Assembly: GCF_042885655.1 (NCBI RefSeq)
Contig: NZ_JBHVRO010000001.1
Coordinates: 186,001 to 250,000 of the forward strand
Origin: Psychrobacillus sp042885655
Lineage (GTDB): Bacteria; Bacillota; Bacilli; Bacillales_A; Planococcaceae
DNA length: 64,000 nucleotides
Direction of reading: 5' to 3'
This document shows, one piece after another, positions 18,180 to 27,635 of the stretch. How positions within the stretch are numbered: position 1 is the first letter of the stretch; the number at the start of each line of letters is the position of its first letter. The translations under genes and the position numbers were made by a program. The notes beneath the pieces are model-generated. The model was not told the DNA's origin, made no database searches, and saw only the letters and a list, made by a program, of their open reading frames with translations.

Positions 18180-18510
18180 AGAGCCAGATGAGGTGTCTTA
18201 AAAATAAAAAAAAGTAGAGGCGATCCAACAATCCACACTCTACTTTTTATTTCTAGAAAATCGTTGAAAAAGGCGACACTCCTGCGGGAATAGCGTTAGT
18301 CGAAGACCCCACAGCGAAGCGAGGAGGCTGAGGCAACGCCCGCGGAAAGGGAGCCGTTTCAACGATTTTCTTATTAATTGGACTATTGGAAAACCTCATC
18401 TGGCAAAGTCGAATTATAGGGACTTTTTCAGTGCCCTCAACGGAGTGACAAGGAGACTGAAGGTATGCCTGCGAAAAGCGTCCGTCTGCAGCGGAAATCA
18501 ACTTGTTTTT
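18180..18510. repeat. family B GC-rich repeat with nested inverted repeats (B4)
   Basis: Three inverted pairs surround or adjoin the GC-rich core. GCCAGATGAGGT (18182-18193) faces ACCTCATCTGGC (18393-18404). AAAAAGTAGAG faces CTCTACTTTTT (about 18207-18251). GAAAATCGTTGAAA (about 18256-18268) faces TTTCAACGATTTTC (18357-18370). The core carries ACTCCTGCGGGAATAGC and GCGAAGCGAGGAGGCTGAGG. A second B-type end, GCGTCCGTCTGCAGCGGAAA, lies at about 18477-18496. No gene is supported here. Confidence 0.7.
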
Positions 18511-18542
18511 CTCAAAAAGTCTTCAAAACAAGCAGAGAATCA

Positions 18543-18583
18543 GAAAGATTTCGGGAATGTTAGACATTCTCGAAATCTTTTCT
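18543..18583. terminator. shared-family hairpin, possible ykyB terminator
   Basis: GAAAGATTTCGGGAATGT and ACATTCTCGAAATCTTTTC form a long stem with a three-base loop. It sits just downstream of the minus-strand gene ykyB. The same hairpin core recurs at 45471 and 51603. Confidence 0.65.
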
Positions 18584-18615
18584 CATCTATTCAAAATGAA
18601 GAATAAATTCTTCAC

Positions 18616-19074
18616 TCATCGATCTAAATATGATTGATTTGCTTTACCGTTAATTCTGGAAAATTTCTTTGTATACATAGGAGATTGAGTAGAGGTTTTC
18701 CTAATGAGCGGTTGAGGTCCTATATAATCAGAAAGTAATTGCTTAGCCATACGTAAATTCATTTTTCGAATAGGATTTCGATAGGTGTCATCTAAATGGC
18801 CAAGGTGAGGTAGGTTTTTAAAATCTTCCTTTACTGGAATTACATGAAAAAAATAGTCTGCACATTGGATTAATACAGAGGATTGCTGCTGACTAAATTT
18901 GGGATTACGGACAAAGTGAAGACCTACTTTTTTTGCTCTGTTTTCTTTTAACATTTTTTGAAGAGCTAATTTTTTTAATTCATATAGTGGTTTGTTATCA
19001 ATTGCTGTTTTTGCATGACGATTAACGGTATATATTGCCGTAGCAATACGTTCTTCATCTGTTGTCCTTATCAT
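18616..19074 (-). CDS. ykyB: YkyB-family protein
   Basis: This basic protein of 152 residues matches the YkyB family of Bacilli in length and sequence pattern, for example YTVNRHAKTAIDN, LHFVRNPKFSQQQSSVLIQC and FHVIPVKEDFKNLPHLG. In B. subtilis ykyB lies beside cheV as here. The function is unknown. There is no signal peptide or membrane helix. The start follows AGGTGGGG. Confidence 0.85.
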   Translation of the reverse strand: MIRTTDEERIATAIYTVNRHAKTAIDNKPLYELKKLALQKMLKENRAKKVGLHFVRNPKFSQQQSSVLIQCADYFFHVIPVKEDFKNLPHLGHLDDTYRNPIRKMNLRMAKQLLSDYIGPQPLIRKTSTQSPMYTKKFSRINGKANQSYLDR

Positions 19075-19267
19075 GAAATCCCCACCTAATAAGATTAGTA
19101 TTTAGAATATCATACCAATTTCCAGTGAAATTGTATACAAATATCAAATAATTATATGAAAATATAGTGAGTCGCAATAAACTAAAGTTATTAAGAATTT
19201 TGTCGATAAAATAATATGAAGTAAACTTCTACACTTTTAACGTACGAACTATGTATTGGAGGACTAT

Positions 19268-21313
19268 ATGTACAATTCAGACAAAAGAGGTCTTGCTATT
19301 CACAATTATTTAGTTGATCTAATACACGAAAATTCGTTTTTATATACTTTACTAATCGGAAAAAATCAAAAAAATGAGTTTTCTATAATATACGTTAATA
19401 ATGCAGCTGCAAATTTTTTTACTAACACTATTCAAAATTCACAACAATTTCTTTCAGGGGAAGTTTGGAATGAGTTGTACCTATTAATAAATATTTATTT
19501 AACTCAAAAACAAAATAAGTTTTATAATATTCCTATTATTTATCAAGATAGTTTACATATTTTTGATATTTCAATTGTCTCATTCCAAGATAAAGCAAAT
19601 GAAGTATTTGGAATAACAATGAATAATAGGACGGAAAATGAAAAGGAAAAACTTGCTTTAACAAACATAAAAGAAAAATACTATTCTTTGGTAGATAATA
19701 ACACAGATCCCGTTTTATTAATTGATGAAAAAGGGATTATTCATTATTCCAATCCAATAGCTCTAAAAATTTTAGGTTATAGTTTGGAAAGACTGTTAGA
19801 ACATTCAATTGAACACTTGATTGAGGAAAACTCGGTGAGAAGTTTTAAAATTATGATGAAGCAGTCGTTAAGTGGTTACGCTAGCGAAATGCAAAATTGC
19901 CTTATTCAACATGAAAAAGGGCATTATTTACATCTATATTTGAAAGCAATACCAGTTCAGCATCAAGACAATGTAAAGGAATTTCATTTAGTTCTAAGAG
20001 ATACGACAGTCAACTCTGAAGAAAAGGATCAACTATATTTTTTAGCTTATCACGACCATTTAACTGGATTATGGAATCGCCGAGCTTTAAAAGAGCATTT
20101 ACGTGAAAAATTAATCCAAGAAGATGGCTTAACAAATGAAATTGCGATTTTACGTATTGACTTAGATCGTTTCAAACTGATCAATGAATCCCTTGGATAT
20201 AATTATGGTGATGAGTTATTGAAGAAAATTGCAGATAGACTTATTCCATACATAGATAAGTCAAATAATTTATACAGACAAAGTGGAGATGAATTCGTAT
20301 ATATTTTGAAAGGGAAATCGCGAGAAGAAACCAGTTTGTTTGCAGAGAGTATTTTAAAAGAACTTTCGAAACCAATCTACTTGGATCATCAAGAGTATTT
20401 TGTTACTGCATCCATCGGAATTTCTATGTTCCCTTCTGATGGCAAAAAAATGGATGAGTTACTCATTAAAGCCGATCAAGCTTTATATATTGCGAAAGAC
20501 AGAGGAAGAGCACATTACCGTTTCTACCAAGAACAAATGAACCTGTCATTTCCAAATGAAGTATTAATGGAGTCTCATTTGAGAAGAGCAATTGAAAAAG
20601 AAGAACTTTCTATCCATTTTCAGCCACAAGTAAATTTAGTGACAGGTGAAACTAATTCCTTTGAAGCTTTACTCCGTTGGAATAATAGGAAGTTTGGATA
20701 CGTGACACCTATGCAGTTTATTCCGCTTGCTGAAGAATCGGGTATTATTATGCAAATTGGTGATTGGGTATTAGATGAAGTCTGTAAACAATTAAAATGT
20801 TGGCAAAAAAAAGGATATCGTCCAGTTCGTATTGCTGTAAATATTTCACCAAAACAATTCAAACAAGAAAATTTTGCTTTAAAAATCCGAGAAAAACTTA
20901 ACAAGTATCAATTAAGTCCTAATTCATTAGAAGTAGAAATTACGGAAAGTGCAATGACTGATATGCAAGATACTTTTACTATGTTAAAAGAGTTGAAGGA
21001 TATTGGTGTAATTATTTCTATCGATGATTTTGGCACTGGTTACTCTTCTTTGAGCTATTTAAAAAAATATCCCATTGATATAATTAAAATTGATCAATCA
21101 TTTATTAAAGATATTGAAATAGATGAAAAAAATGCAGCCATTGCCACAACAATTATTCAGCTTGCTCATAGCTTAGGAATGGAAGTTATTGCTGAAGGAG
21201 TTGAAAAGGATAGACAAGTAGAAATCTTGAAAGAAGCAAATTGTCAAAAAGCCCAAGGCTATTATTTTAGTAGACCTGTTCCAATCGATGCTATTGACTC
21301 AATATATATGTAA
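19268..21313 (+). CDS. PAS-GGDEF-EAL cyclic-di-GMP protein
   Basis: The product has 681 residues and no membrane helix. It has an N-terminal PAS-like region (about 15-110), a clear PAS domain (about 120-230), a GGDEF domain (about 255-415) and an EAL domain (about 430-675). The GGDEF signature reads RQSGDEF (about residue 338); SGDEF can be active but is not canonical. The EAL domain keeps FEALLRW (about 463), DDFGTGYSS (about 585), KIDQSFI and AEGVE, so it is probably an active c-di-GMP phosphodiesterase. The start is ATG 19268, five bases after GGAGG; TTG 19256 precedes the ribosome site. It diverges from ykyB and ends at a terminator. Confidence 0.92.
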   Translation: MYNSDKRGLAIHNYLVDLIHENSFLYTLLIGKNQKNEFSIIYVNNAAANFFTNTIQNSQQFLSGEVWNELYLLINIYLTQKQNKFYNIPIIYQDSLHIFDISIVSFQDKANEVFGITMNNRTENEKEKLALTNIKEKYYSLVDNNTDPVLLIDEKGIIHYSNPIALKILGYSLERLLEHSIEHLIEENSVRSFKIMMKQSLSGYASEMQNCLIQHEKGHYLHLYLKAIPVQHQDNVKEFHLVLRDTTVNSEEKDQLYFLAYHDHLTGLWNRRALKEHLREKLIQEDGLTNEIAILRIDLDRFKLINESLGYNYGDELLKKIADRLIPYIDKSNNLYRQSGDEFVYILKGKSREETSLFAESILKELSKPIYLDHQEYFVTASIGISMFPSDGKKMDELLIKADQALYIAKDRGRAHYRFYQEQMNLSFPNEVLMESHLRRAIEKEELSIHFQPQVNLVTGETNSFEALLRWNNRKFGYVTPMQFIPLAEESGIIMQIGDWVLDEVCKQLKCWQKKGYRPVRIAVNISPKQFKQENFALKIREKLNKYQLSPNSLEVEITESAMTDMQDTFTMLKELKDIGVIISIDDFGTGYSSLSYLKKYPIDIIKIDQSFIKDIEIDEKNAAIATTIIQLAHSLGMEVIAEGVEKDRQVEILKEANCQKAQGYYFSRPVPIDAIDSIYM

Positions 21314-21317
21314 CTTA

Positions 21318-21356
21318 CAAAACCGTGAATTTCTTTTTAGAGATTTACGGTTTTTC
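21318..21356 (+). terminator. terminator after the GGDEF-EAL gene
   Basis: AAACCGTGAAT faces ATTTACGGTTT with a short bulge, followed by TTTTCG. Confidence 0.7.
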
Positions 21357-21367
21357 GATATCTGGTG

Positions 21368-21396
21368 TGATAAAATATTGAGTGAATGTTCATTCA
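21368..21396 (+). promoter_or_regulatory. extended -10 promoter with FadR-like operator before fadH
   Basis: TGATAAAAT at 21368-21376 is a good extended -10 box. Directly after it, TGAGTGAATGTTCATTCA (21379-21396) fits the B. subtilis FadR operator pattern (TGAATGAnTAnTCATTCA) except for two positions. An operator at the transcription start would repress fadH until long-chain acyl-CoA is present. The assignment is by pattern only. Confidence 0.65.
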
Positions 21397-21419
21397 ATTA
21401 ATAAAAGGGGTGTGGATTG

Positions 21420-22187
21420 ATGTTGAAAGGTAAAACAATAATTGTTACAGGTGGATCAAATGGAATGGGAAAGTATATGGCAACGAAATTTGTTTCTGAG
21501 GGTGCAAATGTTGTAATAACTGGCCGGGATTTAGAAAGGTTGGAAAGTGCGAAAAGAGAAATTGATGCAAAAGGGGAGACCATTGCTACTTTTCAAATGG
21601 ATGTACGCAATCCAGAACATGTGGAGGCAATGATCGCGTTTACTGATAAGAAATATGGTCAAATAGATGGTTTAGTAAATAATGCAGCGGGGAACTTTAT
21701 TGTAGAAACAGAAAAACTTTCTCCAAATGGTTGGAAGACAGTAATTGATATTGTGTTAAATGGAACGTTCTATTGTTCACATGCAGTTGGCAACTATTGG
21801 ATTCAAAAAGGCACGAAAGGTTCTATATTGAATATGCTTGCTACCTATGCATGGGGAGCTGGAGCAGGCATAGCTCATTCAGCGGCAGCAAAAGCTGGAG
21901 TTATGTCTCTTACAAGAACTCTTGCAGTAGAGTGGGGGAGAAAATATGGGATTAGAGTGAACGGTATTGCCCCAGGTCCCATTGAACGAACAGGTGGAGC
22001 TGATAAACTTTGGGAGTCAGAGGAAGCTGCGAAAAGAACGCTAAAATCGGTGCCACTTGGACGACTTGGTAAACCAGAGGAAATTGCGGAACTTGCAACG
22101 TTTATCTTGTCTGAAAAGGCTTCTTATATGAATGGTGAAATCGTAACATTAGATGGGGGGCAATGGTTGAATCAATTTCCATTCTAA
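21420..22187 (+). CDS. fadH: 2,4-dienoyl-CoA reductase FadH
   Basis: This short-chain dehydrogenase of 255 residues has the cofactor motif TGGSNGMGK (about residue 11), NNAAGN (about 88) and a C-terminal DGGQW. It aligns throughout with B. subtilis FadH (YkuF), which reduces 2,4-dienoyl-CoA during beta-oxidation of unsaturated fatty acids. The usual SDR active-site YxxxK appears modified: the region reads HSAAAKAGV, with Ser-Ala where Tyr is usual, a feature shared with peroxisomal-type dienoyl-CoA reductases. The start at ATG 21420 follows AAAGGGG. It lies upstream of darB in the yku order, and a FadR-like box precedes it. Confidence 0.9.
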   Translation: MLKGKTIIVTGGSNGMGKYMATKFVSEGANVVITGRDLERLESAKREIDAKGETIATFQMDVRNPEHVEAMIAFTDKKYGQIDGLVNNAAGNFIVETEKLSPNGWKTVIDIVLNGTFYCSHAVGNYWIQKGTKGSILNMLATYAWGAGAGIAHSAAAKAGVMSLTRTLAVEWGRKYGIRVNGIAPGPIERTGGADKLWESEEAAKRTLKSVPLGRLGKPEEIAELATFILSEKASYMNGEIVTLDGGQWLNQFPF

Positions 22188-22296
22188 AAATATATAAACA
22201 GTTTGTAAGCGATTCCATAGTTTTTTATTCCTTGCATATGATATTATAGTTATATAGGTTATGTTTTCATAAAATGAAAACAAACAAAGGAGTAGA

Positions 22297-22746
22297 ATGC
22301 GAATGTTATCTGTAAGCAACAAAGACTTTTTACAAATTCCGATTGAGGATTATATCATCTCCGCGGAGAAAGTAGCGCATGTCCAATTAGGTAATAATGC
22401 GGAGCACGCGTTGTTAGTACTAACGAAAACTGGATACTCATCTATTCCTGTTTTGGATGTAAAATACAGACTTCAAGGATTAATAAGTACCCAACAAATA
22501 ACCGATGAAATCTTAGGATTAGAGCATATTGAATATGAAAGACTACCATTCTTAAAAGTGGATGACATAATGAAAACAGATTTAGCAGTAATTCATATAA
22601 AAGAAAAATTTCAAAGAGGTCTAGATCTATTAGTAAACAATCCTTATGTATGTGTTGTCGACGATGAACGCACTTTTTTAGGGATATTAACAAGAAGAGT
22701 AATTCTAAAGCAAATGAAAAAATACTTATACCAATCGCACGAGTAA
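22297..22746 (+). CDS. darB: CBS-domain c-di-AMP receptor DarB/CbpB (YkuL)
   Basis: This 149-residue protein consists of two CBS motifs (about residues 20-75 and 90-145), including VAHVQLGNNAEHALLVLTK and DIMKTDLAVIHI, and matches B. subtilis YkuL. DarB binds cyclic di-AMP, and in its free form stimulates Rel and pyruvate carboxylase. The first motif retains the pattern of residues around TGYSSIPVLD. The start at 22297 is four bases from GGAG; an ATG six bases later is also possible. Confidence 0.88.
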   Translation: MRMLSVSNKDFLQIPIEDYIISAEKVAHVQLGNNAEHALLVLTKTGYSSIPVLDVKYRLQGLISTQQITDEILGLEHIEYERLPFLKVDDIMKTDLAVIHIKEKFQRGLDLLVNNPYVCVVDDERTFLGILTRRVILKQMKKYLYQSHE

Positions 22747-22768
22747 TAAGGAAAATAGGGAAATGGAA

Positions 22769-22800
22769 GAAGGCCTAGCTCCAGAGGCTTTCTTTTTTTT
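22769..22800 (+). terminator. terminator after darB
   Basis: GAAGGCCT and AGGCTTTC form an eight-base stem with one wobble, followed by eight Ts. Confidence 0.7.
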
Positions 22801-22816
22801 GAAATGAGGGATTTTT

Positions 22817-24286
22817 TTGAATAGTAAAGTAACAAAACGTTCTTTTGTGTTAATAGCTATTATGCTGGCTATGTTTATGAGTGCTGTGGAAGCAACTATT
22901 ATTGCTACAGCTATGCCAACTATTACAGCGGAGTTGGGAGGTTTTTCAAGATATAGTTGGGCTTTTTCAGCGTATTTATTAATGAGCACGATTATGGTTT
23001 TGATCTATGGTAAGCTTGCTGATTTGTTTGGAAGAAAAATTATTTTTTATATAGGTGTGAGTTTGTTCTTAATAGGATCTTTTTTATGTGGTTTTGCCGA
23101 TTCTATGGAGCAGCTTATAGTATTTCGACTAATTCAAGGATTAGGTGCAGGAGCAGTTCAACCTATGGCTACAATTATTATTGGAGATATTTATCAAGGA
23201 AATGATCGAGCAAAAATCCAAGGATATTTGTCGAGTGTATGGGGAATATCTGCAGTCTCTGGTCCAGCAATCGGTGGAATATTAGTTGAAACGATTGGTT
23301 GGGAATATGTATTTTGGGTGAACATACCAATTGGGATTATTTCTATGATAGGTATCGCACTGTATTTACATGAACCAGTGCAAAAGAGTAAGCCAATAGT
23401 TGATTATAAAGGGGCGTTATTATTAGCAGCTATTTTATCTTCTTTATTATTTTGGTTAGTAGAAGGTGGACAAACATTTCCTTGGATTTCTATAGCAAGT
23501 TTTGCCCTATTGTTTATCGCGATTGTCGGTTTTTATGTATTTGTGAAAGTTGAGAGAAAAGCAATTGATCCATTTATGCCGTTATCAATATGGAAGAATA
23601 AAACGATTTTATTTGCGAATGTAATTTCCTTTTTTACAGGAGTGATATTAATTGGATTATCAAGTTATTTACCAATGTATGTAACAGGAGTAATGGAACA
23701 AAAAGCAATTATAGCCGGTTTTACTTTAACCTCTGTATCCATTGGATGGCCACTTGCTTCGACGATTGCTGGAAGGCTTCTACCTAAATATGGTACATAT
23801 AAACTGTCGTTTGTAGGTACACTATTTTTGATGGTTGGTACTTTTTCGTTTGTATTAATTAGTTTAACATTAAGTCCAATAATTATTGCTTGTTGTAGTT
23901 TTTTAGTTGGTATAGGAATGGGTTTAACTAGTACGTCATTTATCGTAACTATACAAGGGGCAGTTGGACATGAACTAAGAGGAGTTGTGACGGCAAGCAA
24001 TTTATTTATGCGCAACTTTGGGAATACGGTAGGTGCTGCACTTCTTGGAATGATTGTTAACCATTCATTAAGTGAGTATTTAAAAAACGATGGCCAATTA
24101 TACAATTTAAGTATAGTAGATAAATTGCTAGATGAAGAAAAGCGAAAAACATTCTCGATAGAACAACTGTCCTATTTACAAATAGGATTAGACCAAGCTC
24201 TTCATGCTGTATTTATTGCATCTTTTATATTTGCTTTAATTAGCTTTGTGTTTGTATTTGGAATACCTAAAAAGAAAGGGATATAA
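22817..24286 (+). CDS. MFS drug exporter, DHA2 (14-helix) family
   Basis: The 489-residue membrane protein has 14 predicted helices. Motifs include AVEATIIATAMPTI in helix 1, LADLFGRK (loop 2-3) and GLGAGAVQPM with the antiporter-type GPAIGG in helix 5. The family exports multiple drugs in exchange for protons (EmrB/LmrB/MdtP type). It begins with TTG, six bases after GAGGG. The ccpC gene follows after two bases, so the two are probably cotranscribed. The substrate is unknown. Confidence 0.88.
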   Translation: MNSKVTKRSFVLIAIMLAMFMSAVEATIIATAMPTITAELGGFSRYSWAFSAYLLMSTIMVLIYGKLADLFGRKIIFYIGVSLFLIGSFLCGFADSMEQLIVFRLIQGLGAGAVQPMATIIIGDIYQGNDRAKIQGYLSSVWGISAVSGPAIGGILVETIGWEYVFWVNIPIGIISMIGIALYLHEPVQKSKPIVDYKGALLLAAILSSLLFWLVEGGQTFPWISIASFALLFIAIVGFYVFVKVERKAIDPFMPLSIWKNKTILFANVISFFTGVILIGLSSYLPMYVTGVMEQKAIIAGFTLTSVSIGWPLASTIAGRLLPKYGTYKLSFVGTLFLMVGTFSFVLISLTLSPIIIACCSFLVGIGMGLTSTSFIVTIQGAVGHELRGVVTASNLFMRNFGNTVGAALLGMIVNHSLSEYLKNDGQLYNLSIVDKLLDEEKRKTFSIEQLSYLQIGLDQALHAVFIASFIFALISFVFVFGIPKKKGI

Positions 24287-24288
24287 AA

Positions 24289-25164
24289 ATGACATCGGAT
24301 TTTCTAATAATTAAAGTATTAGCGGAAGAACAAAATATGCGAAAAGCAGCGGAGCGACTTTTTTTATCTCAGCCGGCACTTTCGTTACGTTTACAAACGA
24401 TTGAAAAAGATTGGAATGCTAAACTTTTTTTACGGTCACAAAAAGGGGTAACTCCTACTCCAGCAGGTGAGCTCGTTATAGAGTTTGCAAACAATATGCT
24501 GCAACAAAAAGAAGATGTATTGGAAAATATTCAATCTTTAACATCCAAAGTCCATGGAACTTTAAAAATTGCCTGTGCCTCGATAGTTGGACAAAATTGG
24601 TTGCCAAAAGTATTAAAGGATTTTGTTCAAACCTATCCTGAAGCTAAAATTTCCCTTCTAACTGGATGGAGTTCTGAAATCGTAAAGTCTCTCTATGATG
24701 GAGAAGCCCATATTGGTATTGTCCGTGGACAAACTGATTGGAAAGGAACAAAAACACATTTGTTCCGAGACACTCTCTATTTAGTAGATAAAGAAATGAC
24801 TTCTATCGATGATGTTTTAACGACAGAGAAGCCATTTATACAGTTTAAAAGTGATTCAAACTATTATCAAGAAATACAACAATGGTGGCAAAAACACTTT
24901 TCCACTAATCCAAAAAGACAAATAATAGTTGATCAAATTGAAACATGTAAACAAATGGCGTTAAATGGAATTGGGTATGCCATCCTACCATCTATTACAC
25001 TAAATGGTCATGAGGATGTACATAAAATTCCTTTAACAAATCAAGAAGAACAATTTGAGTTAACAAGAGATACTTGGCTAATAGGTTACGACGCAGCATT
25101 TGAACTTCCTCAAGTAGATGCATTTGTTAATATTGTAAAAAAACATGCGAAAAAGTTTCAATAA
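24289..25164 (+). CDS. ccpC: LysR-family regulator CcpC
   Basis: The protein has 291 residues, with a winged helix at residues 1-60 (AEEQNMRKAAERLFLSQPAL) and an effector domain from about 90. The stretches KIACASIVGQNWLPKVLK, SLLTGWSSEIVKSLYDG and DQIETCKQMALNGIGYAILP follow B. subtilis CcpC, which represses citB and citZ and responds to citrate. The ATG is preceded by AAAGGGATATAAAA, inside the end of the exporter gene. In B. subtilis ccpC (ykuM) lies next to ykuL, matching the layout here, with the exporter inserted between. Confidence 0.9.
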   Translation: MTSDFLIIKVLAEEQNMRKAAERLFLSQPALSLRLQTIEKDWNAKLFLRSQKGVTPTPAGELVIEFANNMLQQKEDVLENIQSLTSKVHGTLKIACASIVGQNWLPKVLKDFVQTYPEAKISLLTGWSSEIVKSLYDGEAHIGIVRGQTDWKGTKTHLFRDTLYLVDKEMTSIDDVLTTEKPFIQFKSDSNYYQEIQQWWQKHFSTNPKRQIIVDQIETCKQMALNGIGYAILPSITLNGHEDVHKIPLTNQEEQFELTRDTWLIGYDAAFELPQVDAFVNIVKKHAKKFQ

Positions 25165-25233
25165 CCATTTGAGAAAGGAACTTCCATTTGTAATTAACGT
25201 ACTAATACATATAAAGATAAAGGAGGACAAAAT

Positions 25234-27633
25234 ATGTTTATCCGAAAGTTTGCGATGGTAATCTCAGCACTATTAATATTCCTTACATTATTACCGACGA
25301 TTAACGCCTTAGCTGCTCCTAATTTGCAAGTAAAAGCTACAGCTGGGTTTAATGGCAAAGTTAAATTTGGAGAAGGCTTGCCAATTACAATTACCGTAGA
25401 AAATAAAGGAGATGCATTTTCAGGAGATATCGTACTCGATATTTTGGAGTCTTATAATCTCGGTAATGCTCAAGCAATCCCTTTTGAAGTTGGTGCAGGC
25501 GAGACAAAGACAATTCAAATTGTTGCATCAGGATTGACCGAAGACTATATGTATCAGGGGTCAAACGCCCAATTGATCCACTTTTACGAAGGTGGTTGGA
25601 AAAAAGGAAAGTCAATCGATTATAAAGGAACAAAAAATTTAAAAGCAACTTTTTTAGACCAAGCTACTCCTACTTATTTTACATTAACAAATAGTGCTGA
25701 TCGTCTGAAAGTACTTAGTCAAATCAAACAACAAAATCAATTAAGTAGTGAAGTAATCCATGTAGCACAACTAAGTAATTTTACACTACCAACGGAATCG
25801 GAAGCTTGGCAAATGGCTGATTACATACTAATCGATGAATTTGTTTTGGCAGACTTAGTTGAGAAACAGCAACAAGCTCTCATTGATTATGTAAGTACAG
25901 GAGGAATTATTGTTGTAGGGGCTTCTGATAATATTGCTGCGGAGATGGGGGAATTAGGGAATTATTTACCTTTGTCATTACAAACAAGCACTCAATCAAT
26001 AGCAGCGGAGAAAGTGAGTGCATTTACTTCCAATAATATATTGTCAAATGATTTAAAGGTTCATAATGCTTCTTTGAACGAAGGAGCAACAACATTAATC
26101 GATTTGAACGGTACTATATTAGCTGCAAAGAAAAAATTAGGTAGTGGATCAATCATCCAAACTTCATTTTCCCTTGGAGATGACCCTTTAGCCAAAGATC
26201 CAGTTTATAGCGATTTAATGTATTCTATTTTGCAGTCTGTTAAGGTACAAACACCTTCTAATATGTATGGAAACAATAGAAAAGATCAATTAGTGTATGA
26301 GTTAGGAAATACAAATTCGTTATTTAGTTCGTTTAAAGTATCCACACCATTAATGATTGGTATTGTTATAGTTTATATGATTTTAGTTGGACCACTTTTA
26401 TATTTCATATTGAAACGAAAAGATAAAAGAGAGTATGCGTGGGGAATAATTCCTCTAACTGCTATTATTGCTTCAGCTGCAATCTTTGGATACGGGGCTA
26501 AGGATCGTATTGCCCGCCCTCAAGTTCAGCAATCTTCCTTTCTATATGTCAACGAAGATAAGAGCTTAAATGGATATTATACTGAATCTCTTTTAAGCAA
26601 CAAAAGTGGAGAATTCTCTTTTGTAGCTCCGTCCTCTACCTTAATGGTAGCTCAAAGAAATATGAATTCATTCACTGGGCAATCTCCTAACATCCATGAA
26701 AAAGTTATTTTAGAAAAACATGCGACAAACAGTGAATTAACTTTTAGAGACGTAGGTTACTGGTCTGTTTCTTCTTTTTTAGGTGATGCACATCTTGAAG
26801 ATGTGGGTAGTTTTGGGATAGATTTACGCGTAGAAGCAAGTAAAGTGATTGGAACAGTTCAAAATAATTTTCCTTTTGCCCTAAAAGATGCAGCTATATG
26901 GTCGGGAAGTAAATTGATTAAATTAGGAGACCTTCAACCAGGAGAAAAAATAGAAGTGAACAAAGAACTAGGTTCTGTTATGCTGACACCAGCTTCTAAT
27001 CCGTATATTAATAGAAATTATGGTATGCCAGTTACTAATTTAGACGATTTAATCGATCAAAGAAAACAATCACTATTTTCTTCTAGCCAAATGTTTAATC
27101 AGCTAGGAACTAGTCCAGCGGTAACTGCATTTACAGATGATAATATCATTCCAATTGAATTAAAAAACAAAAAAGTGGAAATGTCTTCACTACATTTAAT
27201 TATTCAACCATTTAAAGCTAAGACAACTTTAGCGGGTGATTTTGTACTTCCAGCAAATACGTTTACTGTAAATGTAACTACAGATGCTTACGGAAAGTAT
27301 ATGCAACCAGTTGAAAATAGTAACTTAGAGTGGTATTTAGAAGATGGGGATTATAACGTATTTTGGAAAATTCCAGATTCAATTCCTATAGATAAAGTAA
27401 CATGGACTCAATTACAGATAGCGAATACAGATCGTAATTCCCATACAATTGAAATTTGGAATGTTGCCACTCAAGCATTTGAAGAAATTGATCAAAGTCG
27501 TTATACAGTAACCGAAAATATAAAAAATTATATTAACGATTCAGGGGAAATATATTATAAATTGCATAAAAAATCTGTTCAAGGTGATTCGTACACTAGG
27601 CTTCCAGAGATTCGTTTAAAAGGAGAGGTTTAA
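25234..27633 (+). CDS. secreted/membrane protein heading an ABC-MoxR-VWA operon
   Basis: The 799-residue product starts with a signal peptide (ending near LAAPN, about residue 28). An extracellular part follows (beta-sandwich region about 32-115, then an alpha/beta region about 150-330 with IIVVGASDN, like an inactive class I glutamine amidotransferase fold). Two or three helices are predicted at about 370-425 (IGIVIVYMILVGPLLYFIL), then another large extracellular beta-rich domain (about 430-795). The ribosome site AAAGGAGG is strong. The next gene starts two bases after its stop. I know no characterised member. From position it is probably a surface-exposed or scaffold part of the exporter encoded downstream. 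Confidence 0.75.
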   Translation: MFIRKFAMVISALLIFLTLLPTINALAAPNLQVKATAGFNGKVKFGEGLPITITVENKGDAFSGDIVLDILESYNLGNAQAIPFEVGAGETKTIQIVASGLTEDYMYQGSNAQLIHFYEGGWKKGKSIDYKGTKNLKATFLDQATPTYFTLTNSADRLKVLSQIKQQNQLSSEVIHVAQLSNFTLPTESEAWQMADYILIDEFVLADLVEKQQQALIDYVSTGGIIVVGASDNIAAEMGELGNYLPLSLQTSTQSIAAEKVSAFTSNNILSNDLKVHNASLNEGATTLIDLNGTILAAKKKLGSGSIIQTSFSLGDDPLAKDPVYSDLMYSILQSVKVQTPSNMYGNNRKDQLVYELGNTNSLFSSFKVSTPLMIGIVIVYMILVGPLLYFILKRKDKREYAWGIIPLTAIIASAAIFGYGAKDRIARPQVQQSSFLYVNEDKSLNGYYTESLLSNKSGEFSFVAPSSTLMVAQRNMNSFTGQSPNIHEKVILEKHATNSELTFRDVGYWSVSSFLGDAHLEDVGSFGIDLRVEASKVIGTVQNNFPFALKDAAIWSGSKLIKLGDLQPGEKIEVNKELGSVMLTPASNPYINRNYGMPVTNLDDLIDQRKQSLFSSSQMFNQLGTSPAVTAFTDDNIIPIELKNKKVEMSSLHLIIQPFKAKTTLAGDFVLPANTFTVNVTTDAYGKYMQPVENSNLEWYLEDGDYNVFWKIPDSIPIDKVTWTQLQIANTDRNSHTIEIWNVATQAFEEIDQSRYTVTENIKNYINDSGEIYYKLHKKSVQGDSYTRLPEIRLKGEV

Positions 27634-27635
27634 TT

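Noticed and set aside
18253..18501. Minus-strand open frame of 82 codons
   Set aside because: It is entirely within a family B repeat and has no family match.
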